A stretch of 64,000 nt of DNA from Pandoraea norimbergensis (GCF_001465545.3 NZ_CP013480.3:6014001-6078000), one strand, 5' to 3'; shown: positions 1-8,333, counted from the stretch's first letter. Translations and numbers: made by a program. Notes: generated by a model not told the origin, from the sequence alone.

Positions 1-1121
1 AGTCGACGAACTCGACGAACTCGGCTTCGGACCGCGCTGCACTGGACCAAGAAGTTCAACAGCGTCTGGCTGAAGTGAACCGCCTGGCAACGCAAACGTC
101 GTTCAACGGCCTGAACGTTCTCGACGGCTCGATGGGCACGGCGAACTTCCAAGTCGGCGCCAACGCAGGCCAGACCATCTCGGTCAACCTGCAACAAAGC
201 ATGACCATCGCCAGCATCGGCTCGGTCGCACAAACGACCTCGGCGACCAACCCGCTGAGCTTCACGGTTGCTGCACTGAGCGTTCAGCTGGGCGCAGGCA
301 CGGCAGTCAACGTCAAGGCCGGCACGTACAACAGCTCGGCAGACCTGGCAACGGCCATCAACACGGCTGCACAAAGCGCCGGTTTCACGGGCAACGTCGC
401 ATCGGTCAACTCGTCGGGCGAAATCGCCATCACCAACACCGACCCGGCACAAACGCTGACGGTGGCTGGTGCTGACGCCACGACGCTGGGCATGGCTGTT
501 GCCGCTGCCGCATCGGGTTCGACGACCACGTCGACGGCTGTCGCTTCCACGTTCTCGCAAACGCTGGCAACGGGTGATCTGGTCCTGACCGTCAACGGCA
601 AGGCCACGAACATCACCGGCAAGATGAACAGCGCCACCGACCTGGCCAACGCGATCAACTCGTCGAACAGCGGCGTGAACGCGTATGTCGACACCACGGG
701 CAAGATGCACCTGAGCTCGGGTTCGTCGTTCCAGATCAGCGGCGGTACGGCGGCAACGCTGACCAAGCTGGGCCTGCCGACGGCTGCTACGACGTACGCT
801 ACGAGCGGTAGCCTGGCTCAAGCCGACGTGAAGACGGTCAACAGCGCCACGCTGATGCTGTCGCAAATCGACTCGGCCATCGGCACCGTTGACACGCTGC
901 AATCGACCCTGGGCGCCATTCAAAACCGCTTCCAGTCGACGATTTCGAGCCTGTCGACCACGACGCAGAACTTGACCTCGGCGCGTTCGGGCGTGCAAGA
1001 CACGGACTACGCTGCTGAAACGGCTAACCTGACCAAGTCGCAGATCCTGCAACAAGCAGGCATCTCGATGCTGGCTCAGGCAAACCAACTGCCGCAACAA
1101 GTGCTTAAGCTTCTCCAGTAA
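1..1121 (+). CDS. fliC: Flagellin FliC (5' end outside window)
   Basis: Filament subunit, exported through the flagellar type III system and polymerised under the FliD cap. The reading frame is open from position 3, and the first visible residues read STNSASDRAALDQEVQQRLAEV, the conserved end of the flagellin N-terminal D0/D1 region (key blocks NSASDR and RLAEVNR), so roughly the first 100 residues lie upstream. 372 residues are visible. The middle carries two Flagellin_IN-like units, around VNVKAGTYNSSADLATAIN and LTVNGKATNITGKMNSATDL, which form the variable surface. The C-terminus is the conserved coiled D1/D0 helix (TLGAIQNRFQSTISSL ... ILQQAGISMLAQANQ). A GTG at 75 is an internal codon, not a start. 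The stop is TAA at 1119-1121. fliD follows after 156 bp. Confidence 0.97.
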   Translation, partial: STNSTNSASDRAALDQEVQQRLAEVNRLATQTSFNGLNVLDGSMGTANFQVGANAGQTISVNLQQSMTIASIGSVAQTTSATNPLSFTVAALSVQLGAGTAVNVKAGTYNSSADLATAINTAAQSAGFTGNVASVNSSGEIAITNTDPAQTLTVAGADATTLGMAVAAAASGSTTTSTAVASTFSQTLATGDLVLTVNGKATNITGKMNSATDLANAINSSNSGVNAYVDTTGKMHLSSGSSFQISGGTAATLTKLGLPTAATTYATSGSLAQADVKTVNSATLMLSQIDSAIGTVDTLQSTLGAIQNRFQSTISSLSTTTQNLTSARSGVQDTDYAAETANLTKSQILQQAGISMLAQANQLPQQVLKLLQ

Positions 1122-1144
1122 GCGCCTGTTTGGCATGGTGTAAC

Positions 1145-1167
1145 GCCCGGCGGCAACTCGGCCGGGC
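1145..1167 (+). terminator. GC-rich stem-loop after fliC
   Basis: GCCCGGC (1145-1151) pairs with GCCGGGC (1161-1167) across a 9-nt loop, 24 bases after the fliC stop. No T-run follows, so it may be a weak terminator or a 3'-end stabiliser. Further G/C-rich dyads follow up to about 1200. Confidence 0.35.
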
Positions 1168-1211
1168 CGCCGGCGGCGCCACCTTCACGGGGGGCGTCGC
1201 CGCAAGCATTA

Positions 1212-1238
1212 CAAAGGCAGTATTTTTTGCGCCGGCGT
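1212..1238 (+). promoter_or_regulatory. FliA (sigma-28)-type promoter for fliDST
   Basis: CAAA (1212-1215), 15 bases, then GCCGGCGT (1231-1238). The known FliA consensus is TAAA, 15 bases, GCCGATAA, so the -35 has one mismatch and the -10 keeps its GCCG core. It ends 39 bp before the fliD ATG. The same geometry occurs before flgM (33197-33223), which strengthens the call. No transcription start is known. Confidence 0.5.
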
Positions 1239-1277
1239 TTTGCGCGTTGAGCAACTATTTTAAAGAGTGAGCAATTT

Positions 1278-3380
1278 ATGGCGACTACCGGCAGTTCTAC
1301 AACGGGCTCTATTTCGTCACCGGGCATTGGCTCCGGGCTGGACGTCAACGCGCTCGTCACCAGTCTGATGCAGCCGGCCACGCAAAAGCTCAACTTGCTC
1401 AAGTCGCAAGAGGCCAGCTACCAGACGAAGGTGTCGGCACTCGGCAGTCTGCAATCGGCGCTCAGCTCGTTCCAATCGTCACTGTCGAACCTGTCCTCGG
1501 CGTCGTCGTTCCTGCAAATGACTGCGACCCCGGGCGATGCTACGTTCCTGACGGCGTCGGCCGATACCACGGCGAAAGCGGGCAGCTACACGATCAACAC
1601 GACCCAATTGGCGCAGGCGCAAAGCCTGTCGACGAACGGCGTGTCGGATCCCGCCGCCTCGATCGGCAGCGGCACGACCACCAAGCTGACCTTCAGCTTC
1701 GGCACGATTTCGGGCGGCACGCTCGCCAACGGCACGTACACCGGCGCGAGCTTCTCGCCGAACGCGCAGCAGTCGCCGTTCACCGTGACGATCTCGAACA
1801 CGAACAACTCGCTGCAAGGCATTCGCGACGCCATCAACGCCGCCAACGGCGGTGTGACGGCCACGATCGTGAATGACGGCAGCGCCACGCCGAACCGGTT
1901 GGTGCTGACCTCCACGCAGACCGGTCAGACGATGAGCATGAAAGTCGACGTCGCTGCCGGCGGCGACAGCACGCTCACGAACATGCTGGCGTACGACCCC
2001 ACGGGCACGCAGAACCTGACGCAGACGGCTGCCGGCCAGAACGCCAACCTGACCATCAATGGTCTGGCGGTGTCGAGCCCGACCAATACCGTGAAGAGCG
2101 CGGTGCAGGGTCTGTCGATGAACCTGCTCAAGACGGGCACGACCACCGTCAGCGTGAGCAACAACAGCGATGGCGTCACCAAGTCGGTCAACGATTTCGT
2201 CAGCGCCTACAACACGTTGCAAGCGGCCATCGGCAAGTTGACGTATTTCGACAAGTCGAGCGCCACGCCGGGCAGCACCTCGAACAACAACGGTCCGCTG
2301 ATCGGCGACACGACCACGCAGATGATCACGACGCAGATCCAGCAGATCCTGAACGGCAAGTTGCCGGGGGTCTCGGGGTCGGTGCTGACATCGCTCGCCG
2401 ATATCGGCGTGACGTTCCAGGCCGGCGACGGCACGGGCAGCGCCACGGATACGTCGGGCCAGCTCGCCGTCGATACGACCAAGCTGCAAAAGGCCATCGC
2501 CTCGGGCGGGTTCTCGCAACTCGCCTCGCTGCTCGCCACCAACGGCACGACCACCGACAGCCTGATCAGCTACCAGGGCTCGACCAGCAATACGAAGCCG
2601 GGCCAGTACGACGTGGTCATCACGCGTCTGGCGACTCAGGGCTCGCTCACGTCGAATGCCACGCTGGCCGCGAACACCGTCATCGACGGCACCAACAATA
2701 CGTTGACGGTGCAGGTCGATGGCAAGAGCACGACCATCACCATCCCGAACGGCATCTACACGCCCGACAAGATGGCCTCCGCATTGCAAGCGGCGATCAA
2801 CGGCAACTCGCAGTTCGTCACCAATGGCTCGACGGTGACCGTCAAGCAGAACAACGGCGTGCTGTCGGTGACCTCGAACCGTTATGGCTCCGCCTCGAAC
2901 GTGCGCGTCACGTCGGGCAATGCCATGACCGCGCTGTTCGGCACGGGCGTGTCGCCCAGCGTCGACGGTGTGGACGTCGGCGGCTCGATCGGCGGCGTGA
3001 TCGCCACGGGCAGTGGTCAGTTTCTGACCGGTGCAGCGGGGTCGCAGACCGATGGCCTCAAGATTCAGGTCACCGGCACCAATCTCGGCAATCGCGGCAC
3101 GATCAACTTTTCGCAAGGCTATGCGTCGCTGCTGTCGAACCAGGTCAGCAACTTCCTGAGCGCGAAGGGTGCGATCAGCACGGCCCAGTCGAACCTGAAC
3201 GCCAGCATCAAGCAGGTGCAGCAACAGGAAAGCGACTGGCAGGACCAGATGACGCAGATGCAGAACCGCTATCTCGCCCAGTTCACGGCACTGGATGCGA
3301 CGATGGCCAAGCTGCAAAACACCAGCGACTACCTCAAGCAGGTACTCGGTGGTTCGTCGTCTTCGTCGTCCTCGAAGTAA
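1278..3380 (+). CDS. fliD: Flagellar filament cap FliD (HAP2)
   Basis: Capping protein at the filament tip that folds and inserts flagellin. The N-terminus GIGSGLDVNALVTSLMQ (about residues 17-33) is the FliD_N signature. The C-terminal 70 residues form the expected coiled-coil D0 segment (SNLNASIKQVQQQ ... ATMAKLQNTSDYLKQVLGG) followed by a serine tail. At 700 residues it is much longer than enterobacterial FliD (about 470). The extra length lies in the middle, including Flagellin_IN-like units near residues 170-215 and 455-550, so the cap has large exposed domains. ATG at 1278; fliS follows after 42 bp with GGAG before its start, which suggests a fliD-fliS-fliT unit. The overlapping reverse-strand frame is a GC shadow. 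Confidence 0.96.
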   Translation: MATTGSSTTGSISSPGIGSGLDVNALVTSLMQPATQKLNLLKSQEASYQTKVSALGSLQSALSSFQSSLSNLSSASSFLQMTATPGDATFLTASADTTAKAGSYTINTTQLAQAQSLSTNGVSDPAASIGSGTTTKLTFSFGTISGGTLANGTYTGASFSPNAQQSPFTVTISNTNNSLQGIRDAINAANGGVTATIVNDGSATPNRLVLTSTQTGQTMSMKVDVAAGGDSTLTNMLAYDPTGTQNLTQTAAGQNANLTINGLAVSSPTNTVKSAVQGLSMNLLKTGTTTVSVSNNSDGVTKSVNDFVSAYNTLQAAIGKLTYFDKSSATPGSTSNNNGPLIGDTTTQMITTQIQQILNGKLPGVSGSVLTSLADIGVTFQAGDGTGSATDTSGQLAVDTTKLQKAIASGGFSQLASLLATNGTTTDSLISYQGSTSNTKPGQYDVVITRLATQGSLTSNATLAANTVIDGTNNTLTVQVDGKSTTITIPNGIYTPDKMASALQAAINGNSQFVTNGSTVTVKQNNGVLSVTSNRYGSASNVRVTSGNAMTALFGTGVSPSVDGVDVGGSIGGVIATGSGQFLTGAAGSQTDGLKIQVTGTNLGNRGTINFSQGYASLLSNQVSNFLSAKGAISTAQSNLNASIKQVQQQESDWQDQMTQMQNRYLAQFTALDATMAKLQNTSDYLKQVLGGSSSSSSSK

Positions 3381-3422
3381 GCGCACGGCACGCGTCATCG
3401 CGTCCGCGCTCCGGAGAAAGTC

Positions 3423-3857
3423 ATGTACGGTCAAAACGCCGCCAACGCGTATCGCAAGGTCGGACTCGAGACGGGCGTCATTGCCGCGAGTCCGCACCAG
3501 CTCATCATGATGCTTTTCGATGGTGCCAAAGCGGCCCTCACCAAAGCACGCGTGCATTTTGAAGACGGTCGCATCCCCGAGCGGGGTCAGGCGCTCTCGA
3601 AAGCCATCGGTATCATCGGCGGTCTTCGCGACGGTCTGGATATGGAAGTCGGCGGGGAACTGTCGCGTAACCTTGGCGATCTGTACGACTACATGGGGCG
3701 GCGTCTGCTTGAGGCAAATCTCGAGAACGACGTCGCCAAGGTACGAGAAGTCGACACCCTGCTCGACACGATTGCATCGGCCTGGCGCGAAATCGCACCG
3801 GCCGCCGGCACGGGTGCCCCCGCCGCACAGGCGGGCACCGGAGTGCGCTATGAATGA
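3423..3857 (+). CDS. fliS: Flagellin export chaperone FliS
   Basis: Cytoplasmic chaperone that binds the C-terminal helix of flagellin and stops it polymerising before export. The 144-residue length and the block SPHQLIMMLFDGAKAAL (about residues 24-40) are typical, as is the helical core with GIIGGLRDGLDMEVGGELSRNLGDLYDYM. The last 20 residues are Ala/Gly/Pro-rich and probably disordered. GGAG lies seven bases before the ATG. The gene overlaps fliT by 8 bp (ATG at 3850 inside its last codons), so the two are probably translationally coupled. Confidence 0.95.
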   Translation: MYGQNAANAYRKVGLETGVIAASPHQLIMMLFDGAKAALTKARVHFEDGRIPERGQALSKAIGIIGGLRDGLDMEVGGELSRNLGDLYDYMGRRLLEANLENDVAKVREVDTLLDTIASAWREIAPAAGTGAPAAQAGTGVRYE

Positions 3858-4188
3858 AGCCACAACCTTGCTGAACTGCTACGAAAGCATTGCCGGCCTC
3901 ACCGAGCGCATGCTCGGCGTTGCCCGTGAAGGCGACTGGGATGCCCTGATCGATCTCGAGACGCAGTATCGCGCCCAGGTCGACGCGATCAAGCAGCTCG
4001 ACGCCGCGCTGCCGCTCAGCGAAGATGAGCGCGCGCGCAAGCATGCGATCATTCGCCGGATTCTCGCGGACGATGCCGCCATTCGCGACCTTGCGGTGCC
4101 GCGTCTTGCGCATCTCGACGCCATGATCAACAGCACGCGCCGTCAACGTGCCCTGCACGAAGTCTACGGCTTGAATCTGGGCGCCTGA
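3850..4188 (+). CDS. fliT: Flagellar chaperone FliT
   Basis: Small helical protein, 112 residues, matching FliT in size and position after fliS. In enterobacteria FliT is the export chaperone for FliD and also binds FlhC and FliI; whether the regulatory role holds here is unknown. Visible features are helices with WDALIDLETQYRAQVDAI and the C-terminal INSTRRQRALHEVYG. The ATG at 3850 was chosen because it overlaps the fliS stop; the longer open frame back to 3520 only shadows fliS. FliT sequences diverge strongly, so the assignment leans on context as well as the pattern. Confidence 0.88.
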   Translation: MNEATTLLNCYESIAGLTERMLGVAREGDWDALIDLETQYRAQVDAIKQLDAALPLSEDERARKHAIIRRILADDAAIRDLAVPRLAHLDAMINSTRRQRALHEVYGLNLGA

Positions 4189-4258
4189 GGCCCGCGCAGC
4201 AGCGCAGTGTCTCTCGCCTGTCATCTCGTAACACGCAATTCGAAACACGGAGTACGGC

Positions 4259-5665
4259 ATGGCCGGTCTCGACTCGGTAGTCGCCGCCACCCTCGCGCGG
4301 CGGCTCGATTCGCTGCTCGGCTTCGGGCAGGGCGTCTCGTCGTCGGCAGCGCCCGGCGCCGTCGCCGGTGCCCCGCCGGCTGGCGACGCGACGTCCGCAC
4401 CGGCCAACCTCACCACTCAAACGTCTCAAGGTGCCACCGGCATCGGCAATGCGCCTGCGCAAACCGCAGGGCGCGTGCCCACGCCCGTGCAACAAGCCAC
4501 GCTCTCGGCGGCGGCACGCACGATCGACACCATTCTTCGTCTCGCCCCTGAGTCACCCGGCCCGGTACAGGCGGGCACCCCCGTCTGGCCGGCCGCACCG
4601 GGCACGGGCGCGCCGGCGCTAGCGCCGTTGGTGGCGGCCGCACTCAAGGAAGCGTTGTCGGCGAGCGGCCTCTTTTACGAATCGCATCTTTCGCAGTGGG
4701 CCTCGGGCAGCCGCTCGTTCGAACAATTGCAGGCCGAGCCGCAGTTGCGCTGGCCCGCGTCGGCCAACCTCGCGGCGCAGTTGCGTGCTGCGGGCGCCGA
4801 CGCAACGCTGCCGGGCCCCGGCCCCCTCACGCGTCTGCTCGGACCAGCGGGCGGCGAGGCCGCCCTCGCCACCGGATGGCCGACATTGGGCGTCGGTTCG
4901 TTGCCGTCCTTACCGTCAGCATCGACGGCAGCGGCAGCACCTGCGCAACCGGGCGTTGCCAATCAGGCAGATGGTGGCGACGGTGGTTTGCATGCCAGTG
5001 CCAATTTGCCGAACACAGCGACCGCGCTGGCCCATGCGGCCAGCGTGGCGCACACGACCAGCAGCGTATTGCCGAGCGGCCGGGAGGCGGATGCGTTCCT
5101 CGCGGGGGGCGCCGATGCGTCGACGGCGAATACCCAGCCACACGGGGCCGCAGGCGCGATTGCTGCGGTAGCGAATACACCGGCCGAGAGCGTGACGCTC
5201 GTGCGCCAGCAGCTCGACATGCTCGTCAATCCGCAATTTCAGTGGAACGGCATGGCATGGCCGGGCGCACCGATGGAATGGCAGGTCGAAGAGCGTGCCG
5301 CTCAGCAAGCCCCGGGAGACGCACCCGCCCCGTCGACGTGGCACACGCATTTGCGCCTGACGCTGCCATCACTGGGTACGGTCGATGTCACGCTTGGACT
5401 GTCGGGGCAGCAATTGCAGGCGCGCGTACTCGCCGATTCGTCAGACTCGGCGACGACGCTGGCAGGCGAAGGGGAAGATCTGCGGCAGCGATTGGCCGCC
5501 GTCGGGCTCATCGCCAGTCAGTTGTCGTTCGGCGCGCTCGAAGCGCAAGCTGCAACGGCAGGGAACACCGCCGATGTCAGCAGTCATGCGGATGAGAGCG
5601 CCGCCGAACTGCCGGTGCCGGTCGCATCGCCCCGCGACACCCCCACGAGCGGAGGCACGGCATGA
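4259..5665 (+). CDS. FliK-type flagellar hook-length control domain protein
   Basis: 468 residues. The first 330 are Ala/Pro/Gly/Thr-rich and low in complexity. The last 130 resemble the FliK C-terminal domain: a THLRLTLPSLGTVDVTL strand pair, LSGQQLQARVLADS, then a helix with LRQRLAAVGLIASQLSFG. A second, better-placed FliK is encoded at 14561-16015, so this is a paralogue. It overlaps the next gene by ATGA (5662-5665), and that gene encodes a stand-alone FlhB C-terminal domain. FliK and FlhB-C are known interaction partners in the substrate-specificity switch, so the pair probably acts together at the export gate. Its exact role is not established. Confidence 0.75.
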   Translation: MAGLDSVVAATLARRLDSLLGFGQGVSSSAAPGAVAGAPPAGDATSAPANLTTQTSQGATGIGNAPAQTAGRVPTPVQQATLSAAARTIDTILRLAPESPGPVQAGTPVWPAAPGTGAPALAPLVAAALKEALSASGLFYESHLSQWASGSRSFEQLQAEPQLRWPASANLAAQLRAAGADATLPGPGPLTRLLGPAGGEAALATGWPTLGVGSLPSLPSASTAAAAPAQPGVANQADGGDGGLHASANLPNTATALAHAASVAHTTSSVLPSGREADAFLAGGADASTANTQPHGAAGAIAAVANTPAESVTLVRQQLDMLVNPQFQWNGMAWPGAPMEWQVEERAAQQAPGDAPAPSTWHTHLRLTLPSLGTVDVTLGLSGQQLQARVLADSSDSATTLAGEGEDLRQRLAAVGLIASQLSFGALEAQAATAGNTADVSSHADESAAELPVPVASPRDTPTSGGTA

Positions 5666-6030
5666 CGTTGCCACCGGAACGCCGCACCGCCGTCGCCCTC
5701 GCCTACGGCGCGAAGGACACCGCACCTCGTGTGGTGGCCAAGGGCTACGGTTTGCTTGCGGAGACCATCGTGCGCACGGCGCGCGAGCATGGTTTGTACG
5801 TGCATGAATCGCCGGAGCTGGTCAGCCTGCTCATGCAGGTCGATCTCGACCAGCGCATCCCCGCGCAGTTGTATCAGGCCGTGGCGGAATTGCTCGCGTG
5901 GCTCTACAAACTGGAAGCAGGCCGGGGCGGTAAGCCGCCGCAATTGCCGCCGGGCATTCTGGGGCCGCAAGTCGATGCCGCCACATCCACATCCCCTGCT
6001 TCGCAGACGCCGACGGGCAACGACGCCTGA
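5662..6030 (+). CDS. FlhB C-terminal domain homologue (FhlB/YlqH type)
   Basis: 122 residues, no membrane segment. Residues 11-90 align by eye with the cytoplasmic C-domain of the full FlhB at 40061-41203: AVALAYGAKDTAPRVVAKG here against AVALEYKDNMRAPRVLAKG there, and RIPAQLYQAVAELLAWLYKLE against EIPATLYTAVAEVLAWVFQL. It starts just after where NPTH, the FlhB self-cleavage motif, would be and lacks it. It therefore resembles the FlhB fragment that remains after cleavage. The ATG overlaps the stop of the preceding FliK-type gene. The tail is Pro/Thr-rich. The function (export-gate switching or modulation) is inferred from the family. Confidence 0.85.
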   Translation: MTLPPERRTAVALAYGAKDTAPRVVAKGYGLLAETIVRTAREHGLYVHESPELVSLLMQVDLDQRIPAQLYQAVAELLAWLYKLEAGRGGKPPQLPPGILGPQVDAATSTSPASQTPTGNDA

Positions 6031-6039
6031 GTCGCGTGA

Positions 6040-6072
6040 CACGGTGCGCGTTGCGTGTTGGCGTGCACCGTG
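6040..6072 (+). terminator. Stem-loop after the fliD-fhlB gene group
   Basis: CACGGTGC (6040-6047) pairs with GCACCGTG (6065-6072), starting 10 bases after the stop of the FlhB-like gene. No T-run follows directly. It may end the upstream transcript. The rest of the 258-bp gap to 6288 shows no gene or clear promoter. Confidence 0.4.
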
Positions 6073-6288
6073 AACCTTCTGATTTCTTCCCTTCGCAGTT
6101 TCAAGACGATTGCTCGTCAAGTGAGCATTCATGCGGCTTTGCGCCGTGTCGTCACTGATTGAAAGCGCCGCCCCACGGGCACGGCCTGCCTCGCGTCACT
6201 AGCATGTCCTGCGAGTGTTTTGTCTTAGCGGCCAAGATGCTCGCCCTTTTCGACATGACCGACATGACTCGCTGACAAGGCACGCCCC

Positions 6289-7488
6289 ATGCAAATCAAC
6301 CACAACCCTTTCAATCCCGGTGCAGGCACCCCGCCGCCGACGCTTTCCGGGCGCGACGACGTGCGCGAGAACCTGCACAACTGCATCGCACGTCTGCTGC
6401 TGGGACGTCACGCCAACGGTCAGTTGCTGATCGGCCTGCGCGGCGTCGGCAAGACCGTGCTGCTTGAGCGTCTGGTGTACGACGCCGAACAACAAGGCGC
6501 CATCACTGTGCACCTGGAAGCCCCCGAATTCCGATCGCTGCCCGCATCGCTGGCAAAAGCCCTTCGGCTGGCGCTGTTGCGGATGAACCGTATCCAGTCG
6601 GCAAAAGATGCCGTAATTCGCGGACTTCGCGCGCTGGCCGGTTTCGTTTCCGGACTCAAGTTGATCTATCACGACATCGAAGTGGGGTTGGACTACTCCC
6701 CCGAACCCGGCTTGGCGGACAGTGGCGATCTGGAGACGGATTTGCGCGCTTTGCTTGTCGAGGCCGGGCACGCCGCCCGTTCAGCAAAAACTGTGCTCGC
6801 CATCTTCATCGACGAATTGCAATGCATGCCGAAGCGGGAAATGGCGGCGATGCTTTACGCGTTGCATCGATGTGCGCAGTTGCAATTGCCGGTCATTTTG
6901 ATTGGGGCGGGCTTGCCACAGCTCATCAGTTTGGTAGGTGACGCAAAGTCCTACGCGGAGAGAATGTTCGAAATCTCGGATATCGGCCCGCTCTCAGAGG
7001 TCGACGCGCGCAATGCGATCTCTGCACCGGCCGCACAGGAAGGCGTCGACATTACACCCGATGCGCTCAGTGCCATCGTCGAGCAGACTGGCGCCTATCC
7101 CTACTTTTTGCAGCAATGGGGAAAGCACGCCTGGAGCGCGGCCACGGAAAGTCCTATCACGGTGGCGCACGTCATCAGCGCTTCCAGTGCAGCCGTCGAG
7201 GCGCTGGACAGGAACTTCTATCGCCTTCGCTTCAATCGTCTGACGCTGGCCGAGAGGCGCTATCTGCGCGCGATGGCCGAGCTTGGCGAAGGTCCACACT
7301 ATTCCAACGTGATCGCCGCCGAACTCGGCAAGCCCGTCGAGACCCTCGAACCCGTGCGGAATGACCTCATCAGCAAGGGCATGCTTTATAGCGACCCGCA
7401 AGGCGACGCGGCCTTCACCGTGCCCCGTTTCCATGAATTCCTGAAACGGGTCATGCCGGACTTGCGCCTGTGTGCAGCCACCGAATGA
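6289..7488 (+). CDS. AAA-family P-loop ATPase, function unknown
   Basis: 399 residues. After a short N-terminal GRDDVRENL segment (a common lead-in of ORC/CDC6-like and AAA_16 ATPases) come Walker A GLRGVGKT (49-56), Walker B VLAIFIDELQ (169-178), a sensor-1-like strand with ILIGAGLPQL (203-212), and an arginine-containing segment SYAERMFEISDIGPLSEVDARNAI (221-244). The last 120 residues look like a winged-helix lid (RYLRAMAELGEGPHYSNVIAAELG ... LISKGMLYSDPQG). No membrane segment and no nuclease or effector domain is visible. It sits alone, 104 bp before vapB, and has no flagellar homologue that I recognise. Housekeeping, mobile-element or defence roles are all possible; I cannot choose between them. 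Confidence 0.8.
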   Translation: MQINHNPFNPGAGTPPPTLSGRDDVRENLHNCIARLLLGRHANGQLLIGLRGVGKTVLLERLVYDAEQQGAITVHLEAPEFRSLPASLAKALRLALLRMNRIQSAKDAVIRGLRALAGFVSGLKLIYHDIEVGLDYSPEPGLADSGDLETDLRALLVEAGHAARSAKTVLAIFIDELQCMPKREMAAMLYALHRCAQLQLPVILIGAGLPQLISLVGDAKSYAERMFEISDIGPLSEVDARNAISAPAAQEGVDITPDALSAIVEQTGAYPYFLQQWGKHAWSAATESPITVAHVISASSAAVEALDRNFYRLRFNRLTLAERRYLRAMAELGEGPHYSNVIAAELGKPVETLEPVRNDLISKGMLYSDPQGDAAFTVPRFHEFLKRVMPDLRLCAATE

Positions 7489-7530
7489 CCACTTTGCACG
7501 ACAACCTCTGCACGGACTCGCACCCCAATA

Positions 7531-7569
7531 GGCACGAATTTGAACATCATTTGATGATAAAATCGTGCC
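7531..7569 (+). promoter_or_regulatory. Operator-like dyad before vapB
   Basis: GGCACGA (7531-7537) and TCGTGCC (7563-7569) form an inverted repeat. A second dyad, ATCAT-TTG-ATGAT (7546-7558), sits near its centre. The nested symmetry lies directly before the vapB ribosome site (GGAGGT, 7583-7588), where VapBC complexes usually bind to repress their own operon. The surrounding DNA is A/T-rich and probably contains the promoter. Confidence 0.6.
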
Positions 7570-7592
7570 TGTTAGTTTTGCCGGAGGTAAAA

Positions 7593-7790
7593 ATGCGGAC
7601 CACGCTCGCCCTTGATGACGACCTTGTTGCAACGGCGCAGGCCTTCACTGGCTTGCAGGAAAAGTCGGCACTTGTCCGGGAGGCCCTTAAGGCCTTGATC
7701 GAGCGTGAGAGCGCTCGTCGCTTGGCTCGCTTGGGTGGCACCGAAGCCGAAATTGAGGACATTGTGCGCCGCCGGTCGGAGCCTGCATGA
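7593..7790 (+). CDS. vapB: VapB-type antitoxin
   Basis: 65 residues. The N-terminus MRTTLALDDDLVATAQAFTG is the short beta strand plus helix of the VapB/ribbon-helix-helix family (type II antitoxin, Arc/MetJ-like), followed by SALVREALKALIERESARRLARLGG. The C-terminus should wrap the VapC active site. GGAGGT ends four bases before the ATG at 7593 and decides this start; the open frame extends upstream to 7470 without a ribosome site. The stop overlaps the vapC start (ATGA, 7787-7790). The complex probably represses the operon through the upstream dyad. Confidence 0.88.
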   Translation: MRTTLALDDDLVATAQAFTGLQEKSALVREALKALIERESARRLARLGGTEAEIEDIVRRRSEPA

Positions 7791-8158
7791 TCTTAGTCGA
7801 CACTTCGATATGGATTGATCACTTGCGCGCAGGCGACGCGACGCTGGTCGCCTTACTTGAGTCCGGCCGGGTACTGGCTCACCCCTATGTGATCGGAGAA
7901 TTGGCGCTTGGTAGTCTCAAGAACCGATCGGCGGTGATTCCGACCTTGAATTACCTGCCTAAGGCGACTGTCGCAACCGACAGCGAGGTGCTGCGATTCA
8001 TCGACGAGCAACCGCTGTTCGGCTTAGGAATCGGCTACGTCGACGCTCATCTGCTCGCGGCAACTCGCCTCACGCCAGGGACCGCGCTTTGGACACGCGA
8101 CAAGCGCCTCGCTGCGATAGCGGAAAGTCTTTCATTGGCGGCGAAACTGTCGCACTGA
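7787..8158 (+). CDS. vapC: VapC-type PIN-domain ribonuclease toxin
   Basis: 123 residues, the usual PIN toxin length. The acidic residues that bind the catalytic metals are all present: D5 (LVDTSIWIDHL), E38 (YVIGELALG), D86 (GYVDAHLLAA) and D105 (LWTRDKRL). VapC proteins cleave specific RNAs, often initiator tRNA or 23S rRNA; the target here cannot be told. It overlaps vapB by 4 bp, so toxin and antitoxin are co-translated. The pair lies between the fliC-side flagellar genes and fliE, and a strong terminator follows at 8241. The intact motifs suggest an active module. Confidence 0.92.
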   Translation: MILVDTSIWIDHLRAGDATLVALLESGRVLAHPYVIGELALGSLKNRSAVIPTLNYLPKATVATDSEVLRFIDEQPLFGLGIGYVDAHLLAATRLTPGTALWTRDKRLAAIAESLSLAAKLSH

Positions 8159-8240
8159 CGAGTGCACACAACCCGGATCGCCCGCCTACTCCACAACGCC
8201 CGCCACGGGCGTTGATTCACAAGCTCATCAGCCAACAAAA

Positions 8241-8266
8241 AAGCCCCGTCTTCGACGGGGCTTTTT
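8241..8266. terminator. Bidirectional intrinsic terminator between vapC and fliE
   Basis: AAGCCCCGTC (8241-8250) pairs with GACGGGGCTT (8253-8262) around a TTC loop. It is followed by a T-run on the + strand and preceded by an A-run, so it can end vapC (+) and fliE (-) transcripts. Confidence 0.9.
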
Positions 8267-8333
8267 CATAAGGTCCGCGCTCGCGCGACCGGCCGGATAA
8301 CCGGACCCGGCTTGCAACCTTGCGCGCGCTACC

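Noticed and set aside
1479-3863. 794-residue open frame on the minus strand
   Set aside because: It covers fliD and fliS on the opposite strand. The product is rich in Arg, His, Gly and Ala without any motif; this is the usual mirror effect of high GC at third codon positions.
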